From Granulicella aggregans (GTDB taxonomy: Bacteria; Acidobacteriota; Terriglobia; Terriglobales; Acidobacteriaceae), in the NCBI RefSeq assembly GCF_014203275.1, contig NZ_JACHIP010000004.1, positions 434,001-498,000 on the forward strand: DNA of 64,000 nucleotides, written 5' to 3'. Both the position numbers and the translations under genes were made by a program. Positions 36,913-44,743 of the stretch are shown piece after piece. Position 1 is the first letter of the stretch. Every line of letters begins with the position of its first letter. The notes under the pieces are model-generated. The model made no database searches and was not told where the DNA came from. It saw only the letters and a program-made list of their open reading frames with translations.

Positions 36913-38513
36913 TGCAGAAGACCACTAAAAATCATGTGCCCCATTCATCGCAGTTCTATCGCGATGAGTGGGCATCGAGCGAAGCTCGACTGTCTTCTCC
37001 GATCGCCCCAAAGACCACGTCATCTCGACCGACCAGCGGGAGTGGAGAGGCCCCCACATTTCGCTCTGTTTTTCAAAGAGCCGCGTTCGCAACAGCCGCC
37101 ACCGTCGCTATCTCCGGGTGCATGGTCGGCCCGAAGTACGTAAAGCCCACCACCCCCCTCGCCCCCGACTACAAAGAGATGCAAACGACGGGCTACAAGG
37201 AAGGGAACTGGCAGTCCGCCCAACCCGCCGACACCACCCTCAAGGGCGAGTGGTGGACCCTCTTCAACGACCCGCAACTCAACGACCTCGAACTCCAGGT
37301 AGCCGCCAACAACCAGACCCTCAAAGCCGCCGCCGCCCGCCTCGTCGAGGCACGCTCGCAGATCCGCTACAACCACTCCTTCCTCTTCCCGACAATCGGC
37401 GCGGCTCCGTCCGTCGCAGGCGAACGCGAGTCCAACGGCCGCCCCTACTTCAACGCCCCAGCCAGCAACAACGGCACCGCCGACCTCCAACTCCCCTTCG
37501 ACCTCAACTACGAAGTCGATCTCTGGGGCCGCGTCCGCCGCACCGTCAATCTGTCCAAGGAAGAAGCCCAGGCCACCGCCGCCGATCTTCAGACCGCCCT
37601 CCTCAGCCTCCAGGCCGAGCTCGCCGTCGACTACTTCGAAGCGCGCGCCAACGACGCCGACGAGAAGCTCCTCCTCGACACCGTCAAGACCTACGAAGAG
37701 GCCTACCGCATCACCAACAACCGCTTCCAGGGCGGCGTCTCCGGCGAGTCCGACGTCGACCAGGCCAAGACGCAGCTCGAAAGCGCCCGCGTTCAGGCCT
37801 CGGACGTCAACATCCAGCGAGCCCAGTTCGAGCATGCCATCGCCGTGCTCATCGGCAAGCCGCCCGCCAGCTTCACTCTCGCTGAGCAGCCGCTCGACAC
37901 GCTGCCTCCACCCATTCCGGTCGGCCTGCCATCTGAGCTTCTCGAGCGCCGTCCCGACATCGCCGCCGCCGAGCGCCGCGTCAACGAGGCCAACGAGCGC
38001 ATCGGCATCGCCCGCGCCGCCTACTTCCCCACACTCAACCTCTCTGCCTTCGCCGGCTTCGAGAGCACCGCGATCTCCACCCTCATCAACGGCTCGAACT
38101 ACATCTGGGGTGTCGGCCCGACGCTCTCGGAGACCCTCTTCGATGCCGGCCGCCGCCGCGCAGTCTCGCAGCAGGCCATCGCCGGCTACGACGAACAGAC
38201 AGCCAACTACCGCCAGACCACCCTCACCGCCTTCCAGCAGGTCGAAGACAACCTCGCTGTCCTCCACACCCTCATCCTGGAAGCGAAGCAACAGCATGAC
38301 TCCACCATCGCCGCCCAGGCCGCAGTAAAGATCTTCAACAATCGCTACGTTGGCGGCATCGACACCTATCTGCAAGTCGTCACCGCCCAGACCACCGCGC
38401 TCCAGAACGAACGCAACGAGATAGCCATCCAACGCCGCCAGATGGACGCCAGCGTCCTCCTCATCAAAGCCCTCGGCGGAGGCTGGTCCACAGCCCAACT
38501 GCCCAAGTACTAA
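36912..38513 (+). CDS. Outer-membrane efflux lipoprotein, NodT/OprM-like, with repeat-derived N-terminus
   Basis: The ATG at 36912 overlaps the adaptor stop, suggesting coupled translation. The mature protein is a typical TolC-type channel: lipobox VAISGC with Cys70, then MVGPKYVKPTTPLAPDYKEM, the GEWWTLFNDPQLNDL motif, long alpha-helical hairpins, and the second half LLERRPDIAAAERRVNEANE. About 55 residues before the signal-peptide hydrophobic stretch (FATAATVAISGC) are unusual: bases 36936-36972 and 37017-37062 are copies of two intergenic repeat families, read here as coding. No ATG, GTG or TTG lies close before the lipobox. Either an unusually long signal N-region is tolerated, or the start is nonstandard. 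It completes the tripartite pump. Confidence 0.88.
   Translation: MQKTTKNHVPHSSQFYRDEWASSEARLSSPIAPKTTSSRPTSGSGEAPTFRSVFQRAAFATAATVAISGCMVGPKYVKPTTPLAPDYKEMQTTGYKEGNWQSAQPADTTLKGEWWTLFNDPQLNDLELQVAANNQTLKAAAARLVEARSQIRYNHSFLFPTIGAAPSVAGERESNGRPYFNAPASNNGTADLQLPFDLNYEVDLWGRVRRTVNLSKEEAQATAADLQTALLSLQAELAVDYFEARANDADEKLLLDTVKTYEEAYRITNNRFQGGVSGESDVDQAKTQLESARVQASDVNIQRAQFEHAIAVLIGKPPASFTLAEQPLDTLPPPIPVGLPSELLERRPDIAAAERRVNEANERIGIARAAYFPTLNLSAFAGFESTAISTLINGSNYIWGVGPTLSETLFDAGRRRAVSQQAIAGYDEQTANYRQTTLTAFQQVEDNLAVLHTLILEAKQQHDSTIAAQAAVKIFNNRYVGGIDTYLQVVTAQTTALQNERNEIAIQRRQMDASVLLIKALGGGWSTAQLPKY
36936..36972 (+). repeat. Covarying hairpin repeat, copy g (TCATCGC stem), inside a gene
   Basis: GTGCCCCATTCATCGCAGTT and then TATCGCGATGAGTGGG form the stem. 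It lies 24 bases after the adaptor stop, inside the first codons of the efflux lipoprotein gene. Confidence 0.75.
37017..37062 (+). repeat. GTCATC-type dispersed repeat inside a gene
   Basis: CGTCATCTCGACCGACCAGC followed by GGAGTGGAGAGGCCCCCACA. It is read in frame as part of the N-terminal extension of the efflux lipoprotein, ending about 20 codons before the lipobox Cys. Confidence 0.7.
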
Positions 38514-38522
38514 GCGCAATAT

Positions 38523-38546
38523 GAGCAGGAGCCGTAGCTCCTGCTC
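38523..38546 (+). terminator. Hairpin terminator of the efflux operon
   Basis: GAGCAGGAGC-CGTA-GCTCCTGCTC is a perfect 10-bp stem with a 4-base loop, starting 10 bases after the lipoprotein stop. It has no U tract. The rest of the 305-base gap to the next gene holds a long GTCATC-type repeat (38564-38638) and AT-poorer sequence with no gene that I can see. Confidence 0.7.
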
Positions 38547-38563
38547 ACCTGCACCACCGTATT

Positions 38564-38638
38564 TGTCGTCATCCTGAGCGCAGCCGGGGCCCACGGCCAG
38601 CGCTCTTGCTGGCTGGGGTGGGAAGCGAAGGACCCGCC
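38564..38638 (+). repeat. GTCATC-type dispersed repeat with inserted hairpin
   Basis: The sequence starts CGTCATCCTGAGCGCAGCCG and ends GAAGCGAAGGACCC. Between the two ends lies GGCCAGCGCTCTTGCTGGC, a small hairpin, so this copy is longer than the short one at 53381-53410. Confidence 0.55.
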
Positions 38639-38818
38639 ATACCGCTCAAGTGCCGCAACCTCTCAACCCTTCCTGCCACATTCACCACGTCATCCTTCCG
38701 CTAACCGGACGACGTGCTCTCGCTTGAATTTCCTCCCACCCCTTGCATTGTCCCGAACTCCTTGTAACTATGGTCGGCGCTGCGCGGGCAGCCGATCTCC
38801 GCGCGCCGAGGTAAGTTT

Positions 38819-39280
38819 ATGCGCTCTCTACTACTTCTATCTACCCTTGCCGTCAGCTCGCTCGTAACACTCGCCCAGGATCCACTGCCCATCAAAATGG
38901 GCCTCTGGGAGCGAACCGTCGAAACCTCCGGCTCTCTCGGCAGGCCTTCGACCGACACCATCAAGAGTTGCGTCACCCCCGCCACCTGGCAGCGCATGGT
39001 CACCAACGCGAACCGGCAGCGTGAGAACTGCAAGATCGACACGACCAAGGTGCCCGGCGGTTACACCTTCAGCGCAAGCTGCGAAGTTCGCGCCGGTATG
39101 ACTGTCAACGTCTCCGGCAATGCGAAATTCGCCGACTCCGAGCACATCGTCACCGAGTCTCACACAACTTTCACCATGAACGGGCAGAAGCGCGAAAGCG
39201 TGACGCATGCCACCAGCCACTTCCTTAGCTCGGACTGCGGCAATGTAAAACCGGCCGACTCCGATCCGTCCGCAAAATAA
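38819..39280 (+). CDS. DUF3617 secreted protein
   Basis: This 153-aa protein has a Sec signal peptide (cleavage near SLVTLAQ, about residue 20). The mature part fits DUF3617: MGLWERTVETSG, IKSCVTPATWQRM, CKIDTTKVPGGYTFSASCEV, and TTFTMNGQKRES, with four conserved Cys that probably form disulfides in the periplasm. Its function is unknown. GAGG lies 7 bases before the ATG. A strong terminator follows. Confidence 0.82.
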   Translation: MRSLLLLSTLAVSSLVTLAQDPLPIKMGLWERTVETSGSLGRPSTDTIKSCVTPATWQRMVTNANRQRENCKIDTTKVPGGYTFSASCEVRAGMTVNVSGNAKFADSEHIVTESHTTFTMNGQKRESVTHATSHFLSSDCGNVKPADSDPSAK

Positions 39281-39294
39281 GTCTCTCGTCAGCA

Positions 39295-39323
39295 CGGAGA
39301 GAGTGGTCAGACCACTCTCTCCG
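39295..39323 (+). terminator. Terminator after the DUF3617 gene
   Basis: CGGAGAGAGTGGT-CAG-ACCACTCTCTCCG, a perfect 13-bp stem with a 3-base loop, 14 bases after the stop and 19 bases before the GH28 start codon; it separates the two genes. Confidence 0.85.
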
Positions 39324-39341
39324 CTGCTACTATCATCCGCA

Positions 39342-40985
39342 ATGTCCCCTTTTGACTCTGCCCGTCGCGACCTCCTCCGTCTAGCTCCTCTCGGCCTAAC
39401 CGCCGCGCTCCCGCCCATGGCCCACGCCGCCGCCCGCGCCAACAGTGCTCAATCAGCCTCGACCCTCGCCAGCATCTTCGATATCCGCACCTACGGCGCA
39501 GTCGGCGATGGCAAGGCTCTCGACACCAACGCCATCAACGCCGCCATCGCCGCCGCCGCAGCCTCCGGCGGCGGCACCGTCTACTTCCCCGCAGGCACCT
39601 GGCTCACCTTCTCCATCCGCCTCCAGAGCAACGTCGCACTCTACCTCGCCCAGGGTTGCATCCTCCTCGCCGCCGATTCACCCCTCCTCGGCCAAACCAC
39701 CGGTTACAACGGCGGCACCTACGACGCCGCGGAACCCAAAACCTCCTACGATGCCTACCAGGACTACGGCCACAACCATTGGCACAACTCCCTCATCTGG
39801 GGCGAAGACCTCCACGACGTCGCCATCACCGGCCCCGGACTCATCCACGGCAAGGGTCTCTCGAACGGCCGCGACTGGGTCGTCGAAGTCGTCCCCTTCA
39901 AGGCCGAGCAGCCAGGAGTAGGCAACAAGACCATCGCCCTCAAGAACTGCCGCAACGTCATCTTCCGCGACTTCTCCATCCTCAAAGGCGGCCACTTCGG
40001 CCTGCTCCTCACCGGCGTCGACAACGTCTCCATCGACAACCTCAAGATCGACACCGACCGCGACGGCATGGACATCGACTGCTGCAAAAACGTCCGCGTC
40101 TCCAACTGCACCGTCAACTCACCCTGGGACGACGCCATCTGCCCCAAGAGCAGCTTCGCCCTCGGCTACGCACGCGCGACCGAAAACGTCACCATCACCA
40201 ACTGCTACGTCACCGGCTGCTACGAGATCGGCTCCGTCCTCGACGGCACGTTCAAGAAGTTCCCGGACGGCGTGCAGAAGTACCGCACCGGCCGCATTAA
40301 GTGCGGCACCGAGTCCAACGGCGGCTTCAAAAACATCACCATCTCGAACTGCGTCTTCGAGGGCTGCCAGGGCCTAGCGCTCGAGAGCGAAGACGGCGCT
40401 CTCTGCGAAGACATCACCATCTCCAACATCACCATGCGCGACAACGTCTCCGCCCCGCTCTTCTTCCGTTTGGGCAGCCGTCTACGCGGCCCCAAAGAGT
40501 CCACGCAAGTCGGCGCCCTTCGCCGCATCAGCGTGAACAACCTCGTCAGCTCCAACGGCGGATCGAACATCTGCTCCATCCTCTCCGGCATCCCCGGCCA
40601 CTCCCTCGAAGACATCCATCTCTCGAACATCTTCATCGAGCACAAGGGCGGCGCCCCCGTCGAAGCCGCCGCCATACGCCCGCCCGAAAAGGACACCGCC
40701 TACCCCGACCCTGAGATGTTCGGCCCCATGCCCGCGCAGGGCTTCTTCCTTCGCCACATCTTCAACCTTGAGATGTCGCACATCGAAGTCCGCCCGCAAC
40801 AACCTGACTTTCGCCCATCGTTCTATCTCGACGAGGTAACCCGCGTCGACATGCTCGCGATCACCGCACCCATCTCGGCAAAGCTCCACGCGTTCCATCT
40901 CAACAAGGTCGCAGACTTCCGCATCGCCTTCAGCCGCGCCGCCCGCGACACCCAAATCTCCACCGCCGAAACCCAATCCTTCTAG
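39342..40985 (+). CDS. Glycoside hydrolase family 28 (polygalacturonase-like), exported
   Basis: The protein is 547 aa from the ATG at 39342. The N-terminus SARRDLLRLAPLGLTAALPP, then MAHAAA, looks like a Tat signal (two Arg, then hydrophobic, Ala cleavage). After DIRTYGAVGDGKALDTNAIN the right-handed beta-helix begins. The GH28 catalytic regions are visible as DTDRDGMDIDCCKNV, PWDDAICPKSS (Asp pair) and TGRIKCGTESNGG (R-x-K). It should cleave galacturonan or a related pectin chain outside the cytoplasm, fitting plant-debris use. The exact substrate could be rhamnogalacturonan or another uronide. It is transcribed alone. Confidence 0.9.
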   Translation: MSPFDSARRDLLRLAPLGLTAALPPMAHAAARANSAQSASTLASIFDIRTYGAVGDGKALDTNAINAAIAAAAASGGGTVYFPAGTWLTFSIRLQSNVALYLAQGCILLAADSPLLGQTTGYNGGTYDAAEPKTSYDAYQDYGHNHWHNSLIWGEDLHDVAITGPGLIHGKGLSNGRDWVVEVVPFKAEQPGVGNKTIALKNCRNVIFRDFSILKGGHFGLLLTGVDNVSIDNLKIDTDRDGMDIDCCKNVRVSNCTVNSPWDDAICPKSSFALGYARATENVTITNCYVTGCYEIGSVLDGTFKKFPDGVQKYRTGRIKCGTESNGGFKNITISNCVFEGCQGLALESEDGALCEDITISNITMRDNVSAPLFFRLGSRLRGPKESTQVGALRRISVNNLVSSNGGSNICSILSGIPGHSLEDIHLSNIFIEHKGGAPVEAAAIRPPEKDTAYPDPEMFGPMPAQGFFLRHIFNLEMSHIEVRPQQPDFRPSFYLDEVTRVDMLAITAPISAKLHAFHLNKVADFRIAFSRAARDTQISTAETQSF

Positions 40986-41000
40986 CAGCCACAATATCGG

Positions 41001-41040
41001 GTGCCCCATCCATGACTCGCTTTGGTCATGGGCGGGACAT
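41001..41040 (+). repeat. Covarying hairpin repeat, copy h (CATGAC stem)
   Basis: GTGCCCCATCCATGACTCGC and then TTTGGTCATGGGCGGGACAT. It begins 15 bases after the GH28 stop. The outer pair changed to CCC/GGGC.G yet pairing is kept. Confidence 0.72.
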
Positions 41041-41110
41041 TCGTGCGAAGCGCGAACCGCTTTCCGGCTAATACGCTACCGTCCTACGTAGGCTTGCTCC
41101 CTGAAAGAGG

Positions 41111-41168
41111 CGTCATCTCGGCCGGACCTTGAGCAGAACGAAGGGGAAGTGGAGAGAACCCGCATTGG
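41111..41168 (+). repeat. GTCATC-type dispersed repeat
   Basis: CGTCATCTCGGCCGGACCTT and then GGGGAAGTGGAGAGAACCCG. It lies between GH28 and the 3' end of the monooxygenase gene; with the hairpin at 41001 it fills most of the 204-base gap. Confidence 0.6.
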
Positions 41169-41189
41169 CCTTTGCCGTTGCCCGTCCTC

Positions 41190-42335
41190 TCACCGAACAG
41201 CCGCAGAACCCCCCAGCCGCTCCTCCATATGCCCCACCATATGTTCCAACCCCTCCTCTGAAAACACCTCATCAAGAGCCCCACTCGCTCCAGCAGCAGC
41301 CGGCTCCGCCCGTTCCCACATAGCCACTTCATACTCCCGCACGGCCGACTTCCAGTCATCGTTCTTCACGATAGCCAGCGCCAGATCCGCCGCATCCCAC
41401 ATCGCCAGGTTCGCTCCATCGCCGCCAAACGGCGACATCAAATGCGCCGCATCGCCCAGCAGCGTCACTCCCTCTCGATGTTCCCATCTGTGACCCACAG
41501 GCAGCGCATACAGCTTTCTCGGCGTCATCCTGTCATCGCACCCCCTAATCAACTCCAGTAGCTCCTCCGACCATCCGCTGAACTGCCCCACGAGACTCGC
41601 CCGCATCGACGAAACACCTGGCCCGTCCTCGAAAATCCATCCCTCCTCGGCACGCAGCGCCACATAGATCCCGATATGCGCATTCGCATCGCGATGCCCG
41701 ATGATCGCCTTCGAATCTCCCAGCGCGAACATCAGCCCGCGTCCCACCAGCTTTGCCCGCTCCGGATATCTCTGGTCCGCATCATCGATCCCCAGCTCCA
41801 CAAAAGTCACGCCGCTATAAATCGGTTTGGCATCCGAGAGCAGTGCTCTCACCTTCGACCACGCTCCATCAGCTCCCACCACAAGGTCGAAACTCTCGCT
41901 CGATCCATCCTTGAACATCAGCGTGGAAGCTCCATCTCTTCCCAACTCAACGCTGCTCAACTCGCGCTTCCACTGCACCATCTCCGCAGGTAAAGAGTCC
42001 AGCAGCATCTGCCGTAGATGCCCGCGATTCACCTCTGGCCGTTCCCGCCCTGCCACGTCGTCTTCAAGAAATCGCAGTGACCCGTGCTTGTCATACACCC
42101 GTGTCTCCTGGTCCTCATAACGCGCAATCCGTTTGAACTTCTCCGTCAATCCGCAGCACTCAATCGCATACTGTCCCGACTCCGCGTGCATGTCGAGCGA
42201 CCCTCCCTGTGGCCTCGCCGTGACCATCGCCTCGCGCTCGAAGACCACAGCCTCAATTCCATGAACGTGCAAAATCCGCGCCAGCGTCAAACCGCCCGGG
42301 CCTCCTCCAACGATTCCGACTCTCGGCCTTTTCAT
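41190..42335 (-). CDS. FAD-dependent monooxygenase, TetX-like
   Basis: The protein is 381 aa from MKRPRVGIVGGGPGGLTLAR at 42335. It has the FAD GxGxxG site at the N-terminus, VVGADGAWSKVR (the DG motif), and GDAAHLMSPFGGDGANLAMW (the GD motif, close to the TetX pattern). It belongs to class A flavin monooxygenases (PHBH fold). TetX-like members hydroxylate tetracyclines or other aromatic compounds; resistance cannot be claimed from sequence alone. The open frame runs 93 codons further upstream across the divergent MarR gene, and that part is not used. MarR control is likely through the shared promoter region. Confidence 0.9.
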   Translation of the reverse strand: MKRPRVGIVGGGPGGLTLARILHVHGIEAVVFEREAMVTARPQGGSLDMHAESGQYAIECCGLTEKFKRIARYEDQETRVYDKHGSLRFLEDDVAGRERPEVNRGHLRQMLLDSLPAEMVQWKRELSSVELGRDGASTLMFKDGSSESFDLVVGADGAWSKVRALLSDAKPIYSGVTFVELGIDDADQRYPERAKLVGRGLMFALGDSKAIIGHRDANAHIGIYVALRAEEGWIFEDGPGVSSMRASLVGQFSGWSEELLELIRGCDDRMTPRKLYALPVGHRWEHREGVTLLGDAAHLMSPFGGDGANLAMWDAADLALAIVKNDDWKSAVREYEVAMWERAEPAAAGASGALDEVFSEEGLEHMVGHMEERLGGSAAVR

Positions 42336-42361
42336 TATCTTTAGTCCCCTATGTAAAATAG

Positions 42362-42394
42362 ATAGCAAGCTATGTAAATAATATAGGCTACTAT
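42362..42394. promoter_or_regulatory. Two MarR-type operator dyads
   Basis: ATAGC-AA-GCTAT (42362-42373) and ATAG-GCTA-CTAT (42383-42394) have centres 21 bp apart, two helix turns. Each is part of a longer ATAGATAGNANNCTAT pattern, and the two are inverted relative to each other. They lie between the divergent monooxygenase and MarR start codons, in AT-rich DNA, where MarR proteins commonly bind. Confidence 0.6.
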
Positions 42395-42410
42395 CTATCT
42401 GGAGGCACCC

Positions 42411-42854
42411 ATGGACCCGGATATATTTCATCGCCCCGGCCATCTCATCAACCGCTCGTCGCGTCTGCTCATGCGCTGGGGAGACTCCCGCGTGCAGCCC
42501 CTCGGCTTCGCCGTTGCGCAGATGCCTGTCCTCTACATGCTCAAGGATGGGAACTCCATGACGCAGAAGGACCTCGCTGCCCGCGCCAAGATTGAGCAGC
42601 CCACCATGGCGCAACTCCTCGGACGCATGGAGCGCGATGGTTTTATCCGCCGCTCCGTCAACCCCGAAGACAAACGCAGTGCCCTGGTGACGCTGACTCC
42701 CCGCGCCATCAAGAAGCTGCCGCAGGTCCGCGCACTCTTGATTGAAGGCAACAACGAAGCGCTGCGTGGCTTTAGCGATAAGGAGATCGAAACGCTCTGT
42801 AAACTCCTGCGCCGGGTCGTTCTAAACCTTGATCCCGATGCGGAAGGAGTCTAG
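42411..42854 (+). CDS. MarR-family transcriptional regulator
   Basis: This 147-aa protein has the winged-helix fold of MarR repressors: QMPVLYMLKDGNSMTQKDLA, RAKIEQPTMAQLLGRMERDG, and the wing FIRRSVNPEDKRSALVTLTP. GGAGG lies 5 bases before the ATG. It is divergent from the flavin monooxygenase with 75 bases between, and is the natural candidate to repress both genes, with release by a small aromatic ligand. Confidence 0.93.
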   Translation: MDPDIFHRPGHLINRSSRLLMRWGDSRVQPLGFAVAQMPVLYMLKDGNSMTQKDLAARAKIEQPTMAQLLGRMERDGFIRRSVNPEDKRSALVTLTPRAIKKLPQVRALLIEGNNEALRGFSDKEIETLCKLLRRVVLNLDPDAEGV

Positions 42855-42879
42855 CCACCCATCGCTCGTCCCACGCAGA

Positions 42880-42905
42880 AAGGCCCCGGCAATCGCCAGG
42901 GCCTT
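42880..42905. terminator. Bidirectional terminator hairpin
   Basis: AAGGCCCCGGC-AATC-GCCAGGGCCTT pairs 10 of 11 bases (one C-A mismatch). It lies between the convergent MarR and bactofilin genes, 25 and 22 bases from their stops. Confidence 0.75.
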
Positions 42906-42927
42906 CCATAACCAGAATCTACAAAGA

Positions 42928-43452
42928 CTAAACAGTAACCGGAACCTGCTCAGCCACCGGAGCAGCTGCAGCCGCGCCCTTGGCCTCGTTCGCACCTGGC
43001 TTACGAATGTCGATGCCGCCCTTGAAGAACGCGCCATCTTCGATCGAGATCCTGGCCGCAATTACATCGCCGGTCAGCGAACCTTCGCTACGAATGTCGA
43101 TACGGTCGCTCGCATGAACGTTCCCGCGCACCTTGCCCAGCACGACGACTTCGCGCGCCATGATGTTCGCCGCAACTTGGCCATTCCGTCCAACCGTCAC
43201 GCGGTTGCCGGGAAGGTTGATCGCGCCTTCGATCTTGCCATCGATGAAGAGCGACTCGGAGCCCGAGACCTCGCCCTTGATCACCAGCGACTTGCCGATC
43301 GTCGCCTGTTCGCCGGTCGCGGCCGCAGGGATGCCAGCCGGCGTCGGGGACGCGGGACGCGTCGGGGTGGGTTCGATCGTGGGGGCCGCGACACCGCGTA
43401 CGGGTTCAGGTGTTGCAGGGTTGCCAGTTCCAGGCTGATTCGGTTTCCACAT
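42928..43452 (-). CDS. Bactofilin (polymer-forming cytoskeletal protein)
   Basis: The protein is 174 aa from MWKPNQPGTG at 43452, with AAAGGA 9 bases upstream. A Pro/Thr/Ala-rich N-terminal tail (1-50) and a short C-terminal tail flank the DUF583 beta-helix: IGKSLVIKGEVSGSESLFID, GKIEGAINLPGNRVTVGRNG, REVVVLGKVRGNVHASDRID and GDVIAARISIEDGAFFKGGI. Bactofilins self-assemble into filaments linked with cell shape and envelope tasks. The M23 peptidase that often neighbours bactofilins is absent here. Confidence 0.93.
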   Translation of the reverse strand: MWKPNQPGTGNPATPEPVRGVAAPTIEPTPTRPASPTPAGIPAAATGEQATIGKSLVIKGEVSGSESLFIDGKIEGAINLPGNRVTVGRNGQVAANIMAREVVVLGKVRGNVHASDRIDIRSEGSLTGDVIAARISIEDGAFFKGGIDIRKPGANEAKGAAAAAPVAEQVPVTV

Positions 43453-43762
43453 ATCTTTGTGTCCTTTCGTCTCTGCGGCTTGCGTATCCACGCGAAGTTC
43501 GCAGGGTTGGGTGTCGATGTCGGTCCCGCCCCGGCACAGCCGGCAACAGGTGAATGGGTCTCGCGCCCACGCGGTTCCACCGCTTCTGTGTAAACCATAC
43601 TCCTCAGTACTAGCCTTGGCGCCAGCCTCTGAGTCGGCAATAGCAAGAAATACGGTATCTCCGGCGGTACCTCTGTGGAAAGTGCGGTACTTTTCCTGCA
43701 CTGGTGTGCAAATCCGCCACACTGGCTTGCATCCGCACCCCTCACGGCGTACTCTGCCCGCC
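43453..43762. other. Divergent intergenic region with dyad sequences
   Basis: This 310-base region between bactofilin and the secreted-protein gene has no gene. It contains two imperfect dyads near its right end: GGAAAGT-GCGGT-ACTTTTCC (43678-43697) and GGTGTG-CAAATCCGC-CACACT (43705-43725). These may be operators for either gene. Confidence 0.4.
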
Positions 43763-44449
43763 ATGCAGACCCTCCGCTCCGCTCCTGTGCCTCTGCTGTT
43801 GATCCTTTGCGCCTGCACTCCGTTGCAGACGTTCGCCGCTCCGCCCAAACTCCACACCGTCACCCTCGGCCCAGCCAAAAAAGTCCCCTACACCCCGCCG
43901 TCAGCCGAATCCTCGTCTCCCGGCGATCCCACTTTGAAGGTCCGCCCCCTCTTCGTCGACTCCCGCCAGCGCGAGTGGACCACCGGCGACTCCCACGACG
44001 TCACCGACCGCAGCTTCACCATCCGCCGCGCGTTACGCATTAATGACAGGTTGCCGGATGAATCAGGCGACCGCTGGGTATGGCAGCCTGGCCCCTGGCT
44101 ACTTGTCGACCGCACCACCGGCCACATCGCCGCCCTCCACCTTCCCGACTTCGATCCCGTCGTCTCCGACGTAGCCTGGTTCCGCGACTACGCCGCCTAC
44201 TGCGGCGTCGCCACCACGGCCAAGGGCGGCCTCTTCGCTGTAGTCGCCCAGATCAGCACCCGCAAACCCATAGTCCACAAGCAGATAGCCCCGTGGCCTC
44301 AACCGGACCACGCCATTCCCTGCCAGCCCGCCACTTGGCAACGACAACCCATGCGCGCGACCCTGCAACTCACCGGAGGAACGCCAATGACCTTCGACGT
44401 AGTCGGCACCACATCCCTCATCGAAGACGGCGACGGTGAAGATCAGTAG
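43763..44449 (+). CDS. Secreted protein, function unknown
   Basis: The protein is 228 aa from the ATG at 43763; the frame is open upstream, but that part is not coding-like. A signal peptide ends near QTFAAPP (about residue 25). The Cys pair LLILCACT is a weak lipobox. The mature protein has a Pro/Lys-rich linker, then a domain with LKVRPLFVDSRQREWTTGDS, WVWQPGPWLLVDRTTGHIAA and DVAWFRDYAAYCG. I do not recognise the family. Two Cys (near residues 152 and 193) could form a disulfide. Confidence 0.65.
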   Translation: MQTLRSAPVPLLLILCACTPLQTFAAPPKLHTVTLGPAKKVPYTPPSAESSSPGDPTLKVRPLFVDSRQREWTTGDSHDVTDRSFTIRRALRINDRLPDESGDRWVWQPGPWLLVDRTTGHIAALHLPDFDPVVSDVAWFRDYAAYCGVATTAKGGLFAVVAQISTRKPIVHKQIAPWPQPDHAIPCQPATWQRQPMRATLQLTGGTPMTFDVVGTTSLIEDGDGEDQ

Positions 44450-44452
44450 CTG

Positions 44453-44668
44453 TTATTGCAGATATGTGTCGGTCCCCAACCTGCGAATCGACCATCTGAA
44501 TGTCGCAATCGCCGCACCGATCGCGATCACGATTGCAGCAATGAACCCGTAGCCATCGTGGTAGTTGGAATCAAGGAGAAGGGAAAGGTAGAAGGACAAT
44601 ACATAGGCAAGGACGAGGGCAATCAAGGAATAAAGTAAGGAAAGGGCAATGCGTCCTATGCGACCCAT
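44453..44668 (-). CDS. Small two-helix membrane protein, function unknown
   Basis: From MGRIGRIALSLLYSLIALVL at 44668 the protein is 71 aa with two hydrophobic segments and a charged end (RWSIRRLGTDTYLQ). The frame extends to 44794, but the longer form overlaps the start of the divergent FmdE gene. No clear ribosome-binding site. Its stop lies 3 bases from the stop of the upstream convergent gene. Confidence 0.5.
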   Translation of the reverse strand: MGRIGRIALSLLYSLIALVLAYVLSFYLSLLLDSNYHDGYGFIAAIVIAIGAAIATFRWSIRRLGTDTYLQ

Positions 44669-44743
44669 CCGGAGATCATACAGATGGTTTGTCCTGAGAT
44701 GTTCCAAGAAGCCCAACGATAACCACCGGCATATCATCGAAAC

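Noticed and set aside
37020..38594. 524-aa open frame on the minus strand
   Set aside because: It is the shadow of the efflux lipoprotein gene; the product is Gly/Val/Glu-rich and has no domain.
41190..42335. Reading the TetX-like monooxygenase as a tetracycline-resistance gene
   Set aside because: The motifs are those of the wider class A flavin monooxygenases; specificity cannot be inferred.
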